Assembly (NCBI GenBank): GCA_038734275.1
Contig: JAVYOO010000001.1
Location: forward strand, 372,001-436,000
Origin: Archaeoglobaceae archaeon
GTDB taxonomy: Archaea; Halobacteriota; Archaeoglobi; Archaeoglobales; Archaeoglobaceae
Reading direction: 5' to 3'
DNA: 64,000 bases
The position numbers and the translations under genes are program-made. Of this stretch, positions 16,699-25,009 are shown piece by piece (position 1 is the first letter of the stretch; the number at the start of each line of letters is the position of its first letter). The notes beneath the pieces are model-generated. The model was not told the origin of the DNA and did no database searches. It worked only from the letters and a program-made list of their open reading frames with translations.

Positions 16699-19194
16699 TT
16701 AGCCACTTAGCCACTTCAGTATAACGTTTATGAGCTCCTGATCACTCAATTCGTTGCCTAACCAGTCCAAGATCGCTGCTATTAGCTCCTGATCTTCGAT
16801 CTTGCCATTGCCGTTGCTGTCGTAAGCCTGCCATGGCTCCTGTGGAGGTGGCGTTGTTGGTGGCGGTGTTGAAGGAACTCCGGAAACGATATACTTCAAG
16901 TAGTTTGCATTGCCGACTTTGTCTGTCGCAACGACAACTACTTCATCTCCAACAGCGAGGATGTTCTTTGGAACCGTAACAGTTGCGTTGAATCCATCGC
17001 TCGCTATGGTGCACTGATCTGTTATGTCAACTCCATTCTTGAGCACCGCAATTCCAGTGCCATAGACGAGCATGTCGATGCTTATGCCAAACTGGGAGCT
17101 ACCCAAATTATCGTAGAACCTGATCTTTGCACAGTCATCGCACTCCTCCATATAGTAGCAACCCTCGCAATTTGCTGAAGCAGAGCAGTCCATTTCGCAA
17201 TTCTGTAGTGGCACTCTTACCCACATGCTATGTGGACAGCCATTCCAGTAGTATTCGTCCCAATCTGTGTATAATCCATACCGGCAATTTCCTCCCCAGT
17301 CTCCTGGGTTGTATTCGAAGATGTCACAGTCTCTGCATCCTCCTATTATGCTCAGGTAATCCTGATAGCCAAGTTCAATTCTGTCAAAGTGCACCGCAAC
17401 GGATCTCGTCTGCTTCAATGGATCATAGAGATCATAGTAGTATCGAATATCTCTATCATATGGCGGATAAGTGTTCCAACGGCTGAATTGGAAGCCTACA
17501 TCCTTGTATTTCACTTTAATGGGCTCACTGTCAGCGTTTGCTTCAACTCCGACCAAGTTATCGGTGATGCTGAAAACTAAGCTCGTTCCAGTATCCTGCA
17601 TAGCACTGAAAGTTGGACCAGTATTGTCGATAATTATTGTCAGATTTTTCTTTGGATAAGAACTAAATGTTGCATCCGCAACTGGGTCGTAGTAAACCGC
17701 TTCTACTGTAACTTCATATTTATAGTTCAAATCGATCTTTGTGTAATCTCCAAGGCACTCACAATCCGTGTAGTAATAATCTGGCTTGTATTTAGCACAT
17801 CCCGGTATATAGCAAGTATTACCTGAAACCAAATAGAATTCGTATACGTAGAACCCATATCCATTGCTTGGGTTGGTGTCATTTACAAACCTGAATCTAA
17901 ACTGTATATTCCCTGCTGCACCCGTATCAGATATTGTATACTCGAATTTGTCTAAGCAAGTATTATCATCAATAGTGAATTCTTTTATAGTATTCCACTG
18001 TCCTCCGTAGTAAGCCTCAAAAACAACCTTGTCATTTCCAGCCAAATTTGAAGTATACATAAAGTAGACGTTAATGGAAGAATTATTGCATCTCAAAGCT
18101 ATTGGTGGGCTCGTAAGGTTACCGGGTCTATCGAGGTATCTTCCAGTTAAGTTGAATCCCCAGACATTCATTGAACTCAGAGGTTTCCCTGTATAATAAT
18201 ACGTATCTGGACATGCGTTAGGTGCTCCAAGAATTGTTGGTTCGCCATATTTCCACTGACCATCCCCGGTCCAACTATAGCTATCAATATCAAAGTAGTA
18301 GTATAACTCTCTACCCTCAAGACTGGGCACTTCAATATTTCCTGGCTCCAAGCATACGTTGGTATTCTTCACCTGAGGCGTTACTTGCTCAACCCAAACC
18401 CATCTTGATACACCGTCCTCTCCTGGCATTTTGATGAATTTCTTGAAGTATAGCAATTCTCTACCCTCTTGATACGGAGCCTTTAGATAGAAACAAGAGT
18501 CTGGAACCGCTTGCATCACTGTGTTTGTAGTGCTGTTGTAATTATAATAGCACACACCTTCACATGGCAATACCTGTGGATTCGGTGGGGGTATGACAAC
18601 GTGCTCAGCAACGCAGATCTTTGCAGTGTATTCACCATACTCTACAGTTTGATAGTAATCCATTAAGTTAATAGCTGTAACAAAGTATCCGCCCTTGTTG
18701 GGGGTTTTTACATTTGTAATATTGAGCTTGAACTTCTGAGGTCCAACAAGCTGTGTATAATTCTGTTCATTCACTTCTGTAACCACTAGATAACTCGGAG
18801 CAGTTGTGTTCTTAATAGCCTTGCTCGTTAGATCCCATGTAGCCATTGCAGTGAGATTTGTCCTGTAGTAAGAACCAATATCGGCTAAACCGAAATAGAA
18901 CTCAACTCCTGGCATTGGTGGCTGTGGGACAATTCTAATCGTATATGTGTCTGGTATAGTTCCCGTATGGTTTAGCTCGAATTCAAATATTAAGTTTGCA
19001 GTTGTATTGTTTGGCAGTGTGCATGGGATGTATGGTGCGCTCATTCCATCTATGAATTGATATATCGTCTTGTTAACCATTTGGCCTTCATATTCAAACT
19101 CTGCATAAATTGTAACGTTTTTCATTGGCACTGCACTCGCTGGCAACATTAATATCACTAACAGCACTAATCCTATCAATCCATACCCTTTCAT
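16699..19194 (-). CDS. Secreted Tyr/Cys-rich protein with C-terminal dockerin
   Basis: This protein of about 831 residues starts with a signal peptide (MKGYGLIGLVLLVILMLPASA). A long beta-rich extracellular region follows, unusually rich in Tyr. A Cys cluster lies at about 640-720 (GGCRDCDIFEYNPGDWGGNC, then MDCSASANCEGCYYMEECDDC), consistent with disulfides or metal binding. A Pro/Thr spacer leads to a dockerin (AYDSNGNGKIEDQELIAAIL, then QELINVILKWL). I recognise no enzyme domain. The dockerin suggests that the cohesins of the neighbouring gene products hold it at the cell surface. The ATG at 19194 is chosen over 19215 because GGAGGT sits seven bases before it. It shares its whole leader with the anchored cohesin gene. 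Confidence 0.8.
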   Translation of the reverse strand: MKGYGLIGLVLLVILMLPASAVPMKNVTIYAEFEYEGQMVNKTIYQFIDGMSAPYIPCTLPNNTTANLIFEFELNHTGTIPDTYTIRIVPQPPMPGVEFYFGLADIGSYYRTNLTAMATWDLTSKAIKNTTAPSYLVVTEVNEQNYTQLVGPQKFKLNITNVKTPNKGGYFVTAINLMDYYQTVEYGEYTAKICVAEHVVIPPPNPQVLPCEGVCYYNYNSTTNTVMQAVPDSCFYLKAPYQEGRELLYFKKFIKMPGEDGVSRWVWVEQVTPQVKNTNVCLEPGNIEVPSLEGRELYYYFDIDSYSWTGDGQWKYGEPTILGAPNACPDTYYYTGKPLSSMNVWGFNLTGRYLDRPGNLTSPPIALRCNNSSINVYFMYTSNLAGNDKVVFEAYYGGQWNTIKEFTIDDNTCLDKFEYTISDTGAAGNIQFRFRFVNDTNPSNGYGFYVYEFYLVSGNTCYIPGCAKYKPDYYYTDCECLGDYTKIDLNYKYEVTVEAVYYDPVADATFSSYPKKNLTIIIDNTGPTFSAMQDTGTSLVFSITDNLVGVEANADSEPIKVKYKDVGFQFSRWNTYPPYDRDIRYYYDLYDPLKQTRSVAVHFDRIELGYQDYLSIIGGCRDCDIFEYNPGDWGGNCRYGLYTDWDEYYWNGCPHSMWVRVPLQNCEMDCSASANCEGCYYMEECDDCAKIRFYDNLGSSQFGISIDMLVYGTGIAVLKNGVDITDQCTIASDGFNATVTVPKNILAVGDEVVVVATDKVGNANYLKYIVSGVPSTPPPTTPPPQEPWQAYDSNGNGKIEDQELIAAILDWLGNELSDQELINVILKWLSG

Positions 19195-19356
19195 TTTCTC
19201 AACCTCCTTCCGCATTTTCGTTCACTTCCTACTATATAAATCCTACGATTTAGCGGACGGAGTATAGCCTTAGCTACCCCGCCGCCAAACCTTAGTTATA
19301 TTTAAAGTATATAAACTTTTTGCCCATCCGTGATATATTTTACTGCAATTGACGAA
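19191..19356 (-). promoter_or_regulatory. Duplicated promoter/leader, copy B
   Basis: About 97% identical to 11376-11541, including the TATA-like box, the GC-rich hairpin and the ribosome site. One difference in the hairpin (TAGCC..GGCTA in copy A, TAGCT..GGCTA here) keeps pairing through a G-U pair, which hints that the RNA structure matters. The similarity ends near CAATTGACGAA at about 19356. Confidence 0.75.
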
Positions 19357-19646
19357 GAATTCGTTGCTTAAGATATTGCGATTACTTGGAGTATACTTAA
19401 AAACCCCCAGAATGACGTGAACAAAAAGCCAAGAGCGGTTAATTGCGGTTATATTGTTCGAAATTATCTTAAGGTCATCATCAAGGCAACGAACCACAAT
19501 TAGAGAACCGATAAAAAGCTTTAATGTATTTTCAGGATTTTCAAGAGACCAGAGAACTATTCTGATAAGTTGTCGAAAATGTTACAGAGCCCGGTATACT
19601 CAGTGGCAGAAAAGTTTAAATCATTAAATCTATTAATGAGATTGAG
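19357..19646. other. Intergenic region between divergent genes
   Basis: No convincing gene is seen here. It is AT-rich and holds the upstream part of the dockerin-gene promoter region on one side and a TATA-like box (AAGTTTAAAT, 19611-19620) about 27 bases before the ATG at 19647 on the other. That spacing suggests a leaderless transcript for the plus-strand gene. Confidence 0.5.
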
Positions 19647-20834
19647 ATGCCCAAAACCGTAAAGGATTTGCTTGTGGAGATCAGAAATACGAGCGAGTTG
19701 GTAATAGATCTCGCCTATTCATCCGTTTTATATGATGTCGAGGATGTCGCTGAGGAAGTGCTTGAACTGGAGGCAAAGTTTGTCGATCTTATTAAAGAGA
19801 TCAGAAAAATTGCAGCCTTATCAGTAAGACATATTAGAGAGACTGAAAAAGTTGCCTCCATTTTGCAGATAGCAAGTGCTGGCTACAAGATGAGCAGTGC
19901 CGCTGGAGATATTTCTTCGCTCGTGCTAAGAGGCTACAAATTGCCGAAGAACATCGTAAATCTTATTCTTGCACACTCTGAGGAGACCATAGTAAAAGTC
20001 ACGGTACCAGAAAATTCGCCCGTAGTAGGAAAATCGCTTGGAGAAGTTATGTTCCAGAAGGTCACGGGAATGAGAGTTATAGCAATAAAAAGAGATCTAC
20101 AGTGGATCTTCGACGTTGACAGGGACACAAGAATAATGAAGGGTGACGTGCTTTTTGTTCGCGGAGATCCAAACAGCGTTCCAAGGCTCTATGAGTTTGT
20201 TTTGAATGAAACCAGAGAAATTGGAATAGCAAGCGAGCTCGAGATTCCGGAGCTTGACAGAGCTGTTGATTTGCTAATCGAAATGAAAAATCTCTCAGAA
20301 CTTGCAGTCGACTTGGCCTATTCCTCGCTCATCTATGGAAACGAAGACGTTGCACTCGAAGTCGTTTACATCGAAAGCGTTCTCGACAACATGAAGTTTG
20401 AAGTTGAGAAGCTAATTCTGAGTGCAAGCAAAAAGTTCGATGATCCCTCGATATTGATCCCAATAATAGAGATAGTTCACTGCTCCGAGCAAATTGCTGA
20501 CAGTGCAAGAGAAATTGCAGAAATACTTCTCAACAAGATGGAATTACCGGAAGTTTTTAAAGATGCAATGAGAAAAACGGGAGAGATTCTAATTATGGTA
20601 AACGTCGATAAGGATTCTCCGCTTACGAATAAAACTCTTAAAGAGACAAGAGTTGAGAGCAACACGGGAATGCACATCATCGCAATAAAGCGAAGGAACG
20701 AGTGGATCACAAGACCCACTGCAAGCACTGCAATCCATGCAGGAGACATACTTATTGCAAAAGGGCCAAGAGAGAGTGAAATAGAGCTCCTTAACCTTTG
20801 TTGTTCTACAAAACAAGCTAAACCAGCATCTTGA
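19647..20834 (+). CDS. Tandem PhoU-like / RCK-C (TrkA-C) domain protein
   Basis: The 395-residue protein is an internal duplication. Each half has a helical PhoU-like domain (KDLLVEIRNTSELVIDLAYS in the first, IEMKNLSELAVDLAYSSLIY in the second). Each is followed by an RCK-C/TrkA-C ligand-binding domain (VTVPENSPVVGKSLGE.. and VNVDKDSPLTNKTLKE..). It has no membrane segments, so it is a cytoplasmic regulator, probably of a potassium or other cation transporter, with the RCK-C domain sensing a nucleotide or ion. No transporter gene is adjacent. It overlaps mfnB tail-to-tail by 17 bases. Confidence 0.82.
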   Translation: MPKTVKDLLVEIRNTSELVIDLAYSSVLYDVEDVAEEVLELEAKFVDLIKEIRKIAALSVRHIRETEKVASILQIASAGYKMSSAAGDISSLVLRGYKLPKNIVNLILAHSEETIVKVTVPENSPVVGKSLGEVMFQKVTGMRVIAIKRDLQWIFDVDRDTRIMKGDVLFVRGDPNSVPRLYEFVLNETREIGIASELEIPELDRAVDLLIEMKNLSELAVDLAYSSLIYGNEDVALEVVYIESVLDNMKFEVEKLILSASKKFDDPSILIPIIEIVHCSEQIADSAREIAEILLNKMELPEVFKDAMRKTGEILIMVNVDKDSPLTNKTLKETRVESNTGMHIIAIKRRNEWITRPTASTAIHAGDILIAKGPRESEIELLNLCCSTKQAKPAS

Positions 20835-21519
20835 GCTTTCTGACCAGTTCTCTTTTTACGTGTGAGTTTCTTCCATTTTCACATACGATCGTTCTAACAC
20901 CTATAATGTCAGGCGAAAGTCTGCGAAGCGATTCCAGATGCCCCCAGCCAAGGTTTCCAGCTAAGGCACACTGTAAACCATTTTCCTTTGCCAGAGAAAC
21001 GAATTCCTGTAGAGATTCGAAGCTCATGTGATCAAAGATTGAGCTACCATCTTTTATTGCTGTATCAACCATGACAACATCTGCACCACATTCTGAAGCG
21101 ATATGTGGTAGCTTAAGCGGAGATATGGCTCCAATCCTATAGTAATCACCATAACCAGCAATAACTACCTTCTTGCTTTGGTCGTAGCTCTTAACTGCTC
21201 TCACAACTGCCATTATTACATCTTTTGCTTCTACTTCATTCTTAACTCCATAAAGACCTACTTTAACGTAGTCCGCTCCCGCAACTGCTGCACCCAATGC
21301 TGCCAAGCTCGCTGTGCCGGGCTTGTAAGGCATGTCTCCAGTTGTTGCACTCACTTCTTTGCCATGCTTTTTTGCAAGCTTTGCAACCTCACTTATGACC
21401 CAAGGGAAATTTGCTCCCAAAGAACCTTCTGCGGGATTCTTAACGTCTATAATATCCGCTCCACCCTCAATGGCTTCGATGGCTTCGCTTAGATTCTTTG
21501 GGCTGACAAGGACAAGCAT
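20818..21519 (-). CDS. mfnB: (5-formylfuran-3-yl)methyl phosphate synthase
   Basis: The 233-residue protein matches the MfnB (UPF0264/DUF556) family. This TIM-barrel enzyme condenses two glyceraldehyde-3-phosphates into the furan precursor of methanofuran. Visible family features are MLVLVSPKNLSEAIEAIEGG, the active-site region IIDVKNPAEGSLGANFPWVI, VSATTGDMPYKPGTASLAALG, and GADYVKVGLYG. Presence of MfnB fits an organism that uses methanofuran and H4MPT C1 carriers, in line with mtd in this window. It is transcribed alone, divergent from dys with a 70-base gap. Confidence 0.9.
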   Translation of the reverse strand: MLVLVSPKNLSEAIEAIEGGADIIDVKNPAEGSLGANFPWVISEVAKLAKKHGKEVSATTGDMPYKPGTASLAALGAAVAGADYVKVGLYGVKNEVEAKDVIMAVVRAVKSYDQSKKVVIAGYGDYYRIGAISPLKLPHIASECGADVVMVDTAIKDGSSIFDHMSFESLQEFVSLAKENGLQCALAGNLGWGHLESLRRLSPDIIGVRTIVCENGRNSHVKRELVRKLKMLV

Positions 21520-21589
21520 TATACTCTTCTTTGATCTATTGTATTTATGTTTTTTGAAACTTTTTAAACTCTTTGCCGATCATTTATTC

Positions 21590-22474
21590 ATGAAAATCGA
21601 ACACCTAAAAGTTGAAAAAGGCATAAAAGCTTCAGAGCTTGTGGAAAAACTTTCATGCACAGCATTTAATGCCCGAAGACTCGGTGAAGCAGGAAAAATA
21701 TGGAAAGAAATGGTTAAAGAAGATGCTTTTATCTTCCTTACCCTCGCAGGGGCTATGATACCAGCGGGAATGAGGAATATTATTAAAGACATACTGGAAA
21801 ACAAATTTGCCCATAGCCTTGTGCTTACTGGAGCCAATATTGTTCATGAAGTCTGCGAAGCCCTTGGATATGCCCACACTTCCGGATCGCCCTTTGCCAA
21901 TGACGTTGAACTTGCAGAGAGGGGAATTAGCAGAATTTATGACGTTTTTATCGAAACACCTGCCTTTGAAGCTGTGGAGCAATTTTTCATGGAAACCTTT
22001 AAAGAGCTTTCAGGCATATTTTCAAGCTACGAGCTAATTTGGGAAATTGGCAAAAGACTTCAGGACTCCTTTATAAGCCTTGCATTCGAAAATAAGATCC
22101 CGATCTTCTGTCCAACTCTTCACGACTCCATAGCAGGGCTTCATTTAATGCTCTACGGAAAAAATGCAGTGATTGACTACTCAAAGGATACAAAAATGCT
22201 CCTTGATCTTTGCTCTCAGAAAAGAAAAATGGGCATCGTAATCGTCGGCGGAGGAGTGCCCAAGAATTTTACCTTGCAGGCAATGCTCCTTGCCGAGGGC
22301 TTCGACTACGCTGTTCAGATCACTACAGACACTCCACAATACGGCGGGCTTAGCGGAGCAACGCTTGAAGAAGCAAAAAGCTGGTGCAAACTCAAAGGCG
22401 ATGCAAAGGCTGTAACAGTCTACTGCGACGCAACGATAGCCTTGCCATTGCTCTATGCTTATCTAATTGATTAG
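21590..22474 (+). CDS. dys: Deoxyhypusine synthase family protein
   Basis: This 294-residue protein belongs to the deoxyhypusine synthase family, which moves the aminobutyl group of spermidine onto a lysine of initiation factor aIF5A using NAD. The catalytic-lysine region is present (IVGGGVPKNFTLQAML), as are LAGAMIPAGMRNII, NIVHEVCEALG and DTPQYGGLSGATLEEAKSW. The open frame extends upstream to 21332, but the ATG at 21590 gives the normal family start (MKIEHLKVEKGIKASELVE), and the upstream part overlaps mfnB. The protein is slightly short, and some archaea carry DHS-like paralogues with other roles, so the exact substrate is not certain. Confidence 0.87.
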   Translation: MKIEHLKVEKGIKASELVEKLSCTAFNARRLGEAGKIWKEMVKEDAFIFLTLAGAMIPAGMRNIIKDILENKFAHSLVLTGANIVHEVCEALGYAHTSGSPFANDVELAERGISRIYDVFIETPAFEAVEQFFMETFKELSGIFSSYELIWEIGKRLQDSFISLAFENKIPIFCPTLHDSIAGLHLMLYGKNAVIDYSKDTKMLLDLCSQKRKMGIVIVGGGVPKNFTLQAMLLAEGFDYAVQITTDTPQYGGLSGATLEEAKSWCKLKGDAKAVTVYCDATIALPLLYAYLID

Positions 22475-22528
22475 GCTCAGAACTCAAAACCCTCATCACA
22501 GCTTCAGAGGGGCCCTTTCATCATCGCC
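22474..22528 (-). ncRNA. C/D box sRNA (2'-O-methylation guide)
   Basis: The minus strand carries all four boxes in the right order within 55 bases: C box ATGATGA (22518-22524), D' box CTGA (22504-22507), C' box GTGATGA (22493-22499) and D box CTGA (22477-22480). A GGC/GCC terminal pair closes the RNA. The spacers of 10 bases (AAGGGCCCCT) and 12 bases (GGGTTTTGAGTT) match archaeal guide lengths. It starts convergently to, and ends at, the dys stop codon. TATA-like sequence lies upstream (about 22546-22560). The targets were not determined. Confidence 0.85.
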
Positions 22529-22663
22529 TTTTCAAAAGCTCTATATTCTCCCATATTAAAAACTCTTCCGCCTACTCTAATTTTTACCCTGTTGCTACGA
22601 GAATTTTTATTTTCAACTTTTTGGGTTCCGAGCAAATTTTTTAAATGTGAGCAGCATATGATT

Positions 22664-22677
22664 ATAATTACAATTAT
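22664..22677. promoter_or_regulatory. Dyad ATAATT-AC-AATTAT upstream of the lipase gene
   Basis: A perfect 6-base dyad with a 2-base centre lies about 20 bases before the probable TATA box (AAAATTTAAATAC, 22697-22709) of the 22731 gene. It shares the core ATTGTAAT/ATTACAAT with 16652-16663. The AT-rich context makes chance similarity possible. Confidence 0.3.
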
Positions 22678-22730
22678 TGTTAAATAATAAATATGATAAA
22701 ATTTAAATACACTAAATTCGAAAACTCATT

Positions 22731-24119
22731 ATGTCCACCAAGCTATCGGGGTTAGTCTTGGTGCTTGCAATGATTTCTGTTGCAACAGCTAACACTTTTG
22801 AGCAATTCGGTGAGATTCACACAGTAAAAACAGCTGATGGGGTCTCGATCAAGCTTTTGCACTACTGCTACAAAGGCGTTTGCAATAACGGAGCTCAGCC
22901 GATCGTTCTATTCTCTGGTCTAATGGCAAACATGAACGAGTATCTCGCCCATACCCCTGCAGAGTTAAAGAGCCGTTACGCCCCATACTATTCGCAGATG
23001 CCAATTGCAAGCTGGGCTCAGAATGATCCAAATGTTAAAGCAGACCCACTGCTCCAGCACAGTCTTGCTTACTATCTATGGAAAAAAGGCTACGATGTTT
23101 GGCTTGTGAACTACCGTGGAACTGGTTATGACACGATGAAAAGCCAAAAAGGTTCTGTTTACGTCAGTCTTGACGTATGGGCAATGTATGATACGCCCGC
23201 AGCGATTAACTACGTTTACTCGAAGACAGGAAAGAACCCGATCATCGGGGGGCACAGCACTGGTGGCTTAGTTAGCTACGTTTACTTGCAGGGAACAAAA
23301 TTCCAGAGCACAGTCTCTTGCCTTAGTGGGGATCCTTGGTGCAAGAAGGTTGTCTCCTATGACAGCCTCGTAAAGGAAAGAAATGGAATTATCAAAGGAG
23401 CTCAGACTGTGCTTGGTGTCATAGCCCTCGATCCTGCTATGATCCCACCGCTGCCACAAATTATGGATACAAAAGTTGGTTGGGCTTTGCTTGACATTCC
23501 GATCTACATGGATCTGAGGAGTCTTATTGAGACCATAGCCAAAAGCAGATTGTTATGGAATACAACTCTACTTGCGATGAATTTCCTTTACAAAGTAATT
23601 GAAGAAGCATACTATCAATATGGGGACAGATGCGAACTAATAAAAGCCTTGGCCATGTATGCAACCGAGGACATGAATGATGCTCTCGGTGATTTCGCAG
23701 TCAGGTATATAATGGACAGTATCTATACACCAACGCTTGTCCAATACGGCGATTTTGGACTAAGACTTACTGCCAGAGAATACTTTGAAAATGGAGGGAG
23801 AAGCTACCTGATCTCACCACCATATCCTAAGCCAGGTTTGGATGGCTATTATTACTATATATACAACATGAACAAAGTGCAAGTCCCATTCATAACGATC
23901 CTCTCAGAACTCCCGGGACTTGTTGAAGCTGAGCAGATCGAAAAAGACTTGATGGGAAGAAAGACCCCACATCCGCTCGACGAAACTTGGCTAATTAAAG
24001 GCACAGGTCACCTTGAGCTACCATTCGGCTTAAAAGCTCCGAGTGAGATCTTTCCAAAAATTGGCAACTGGCTTGACAAAATGCAAGCTCTCCATGGCTA
24101 TCCAACAACACCAAGGTAA
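22731..24119 (+). CDS. Secreted alpha/beta hydrolase (lipase/esterase-like)
   Basis: The 462-residue protein starts with a signal peptide (about 1-20) and is an alpha/beta hydrolase resembling the acid lipase group. It has PIVLFSGLMANMNEY (oxyanion-hole region), VWLVNYRGTGYD, and the nucleophile elbow GGHSTGG with the catalytic Ser at about 176. A likely catalytic His lies near the end (KGTGHLELPFG). Such a secreted enzyme could release fatty acids from lipids, which the beta-oxidation genes at 38-64 kb could then use; this link is an inference. It stands alone with a TATA-like box 22-34 bases before the ATG. An esterase with another substrate is equally possible. Confidence 0.82.
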   Translation: MSTKLSGLVLVLAMISVATANTFEQFGEIHTVKTADGVSIKLLHYCYKGVCNNGAQPIVLFSGLMANMNEYLAHTPAELKSRYAPYYSQMPIASWAQNDPNVKADPLLQHSLAYYLWKKGYDVWLVNYRGTGYDTMKSQKGSVYVSLDVWAMYDTPAAINYVYSKTGKNPIIGGHSTGGLVSYVYLQGTKFQSTVSCLSGDPWCKKVVSYDSLVKERNGIIKGAQTVLGVIALDPAMIPPLPQIMDTKVGWALLDIPIYMDLRSLIETIAKSRLLWNTTLLAMNFLYKVIEEAYYQYGDRCELIKALAMYATEDMNDALGDFAVRYIMDSIYTPTLVQYGDFGLRLTAREYFENGGRSYLISPPYPKPGLDGYYYYIYNMNKVQVPFITILSELPGLVEAEQIEKDLMGRKTPHPLDETWLIKGTGHLELPFGLKAPSEIFPKIGNWLDKMQALHGYPTTPR

Positions 24120-24142
24120 AATTTTTGATTTTTTACAAATTC

Positions 24143-24976
24143 TTATTCTTTTTCACCCAAATACTCAAGATCAACAACATATCTGTTCACATAGGGTGCA
24201 AAGCTCCCGCATCTCCGCATGAATTTCGCCTTTGCAATTATTCCGTTGCTTAAAAAAATATCTTCAACCTTTTTAGCAAGCATGCTTTCATTATTCTCGC
24301 TTTCAAACGTGTAGTAATGAACAAAACCGCCTGATTTGACTTTACCCTTAACCAGCCCAACAAAGCTCTCCGCAGAATATGGAGCAGGCATTAAAATGCG
24401 ATCGAATTTGCCCTCAAGCTTCGGAACAACTTCAGCAACATCGCCCTCGATTACAACGACATTGTTGACTTTGTTGAGCTTAACATTCCTTCTAAAATAC
24501 TCCACCGCAATCCTGTTCAGCTCAACTCCTACGACTTCTTTAGCCTTTGAAAGCCTTGCGATGACAATTGCATAAGGTCCAACGCCAGCAAACATTACCA
24601 AAACCCTCTCGCCTTCCTTTACAAGCCTTGCAATCCTTTCACGCTCGGTTGAGAGCTTTGAGGAATAGTAAACCTTCGTTGGATCCACGAGAAATCTACA
24701 GCCATGCTCCTTAGCGATCGTCTCAGTCTCTTCTCCATAGATCTTCTCGTATTTCGCAACCCTGAAAACGCCATTAACTTCACCCACTTTTCTTAAAATT
24801 GTCTTCAAATGCTTATGCTTTTTGAGTATTGCATCCGCAATGAGCTCCTTCTTGCTGATTAGCTCATCTGGGATCTCTATTATTGCAATATCTCCAATTA
24901 TCTCGAAGCTTCTTCGCAAGATTTTCAGCTCTTCTTCGCTGAGCTTATCCCTGAGCATTTCCTTGAGGGACACCAA
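24143..24976 (-). CDS. trm5: tRNA (guanine37-N1)-methyltransferase Trm5
   Basis: The protein (about 277 residues) is a class I SAM methyltransferase of the Trm5 family, which methylates G37 of tRNA and supplies m1G37 for wyosine in tRNA-Phe. Family features are SFEIIGDIAIIEIPDEL near the start, the SAM motif VLVMFAGVGPYAIVIA, GVELNRIAVEYFRRNVKLN, ILMPAPYSAESFV in the NPPY-equivalent position and a C-terminal RRCGSFAPYVNRYVVDLE. The start is uncertain: the frame opens TTG-GTG at 24976/24973, and the first ATG is at 24958. It is convergent with the lipase gene and divergent from thiE-taw1. Taw1 uses m1G37, so the neighbourhood makes functional sense. Confidence 0.88.
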   Translation of the reverse strand: MVSLKEMLRDKLSEEELKILRRSFEIIGDIAIIEIPDELISKKELIADAILKKHKHLKTILRKVGEVNGVFRVAKYEKIYGEETETIAKEHGCRFLVDPTKVYYSSKLSTERERIARLVKEGERVLVMFAGVGPYAIVIARLSKAKEVVGVELNRIAVEYFRRNVKLNKVNNVVVIEGDVAEVVPKLEGKFDRILMPAPYSAESFVGLVKGKVKSGGFVHYYTFESENNESMLAKKVEDIFLSNGIIAKAKFMRRCGSFAPYVNRYVVDLEYLGEKE

Positions 24977-25009
24977 AGTGATTTATGCAGACTGCAATAA
25001 ATACTTACG

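Noticed and set aside
8230-19194. Possible prophage or genomic island
   Set aside because: Despite the repeats there is no integrase, transposase, tRNA target or terminal repeat, and base composition looks like the neighbours. Local duplication explains the repeats.
19270-19497. 75-codon minus-strand frame upstream of the dockerin gene
   Set aside because: It overlaps the duplicated leader, including the TATA-like box, and is not preserved in the other leader copy. The translation has no family resemblance.
21332-21589. N-terminal extension of deoxyhypusine synthase
   Set aside because: The extension overlaps mfnB in antisense and is hydrophobic and unlike the family. The ATG at 21590 gives the normal start.
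22739-24119. Identity with the structurally known Archaeoglobus fulgidus lipase
   Set aside because: The sequence, including the GHSTGG nucleophile elbow and lack of a C-terminal beta-barrel, does not match the lipase I remember. It is only called lipase-like.
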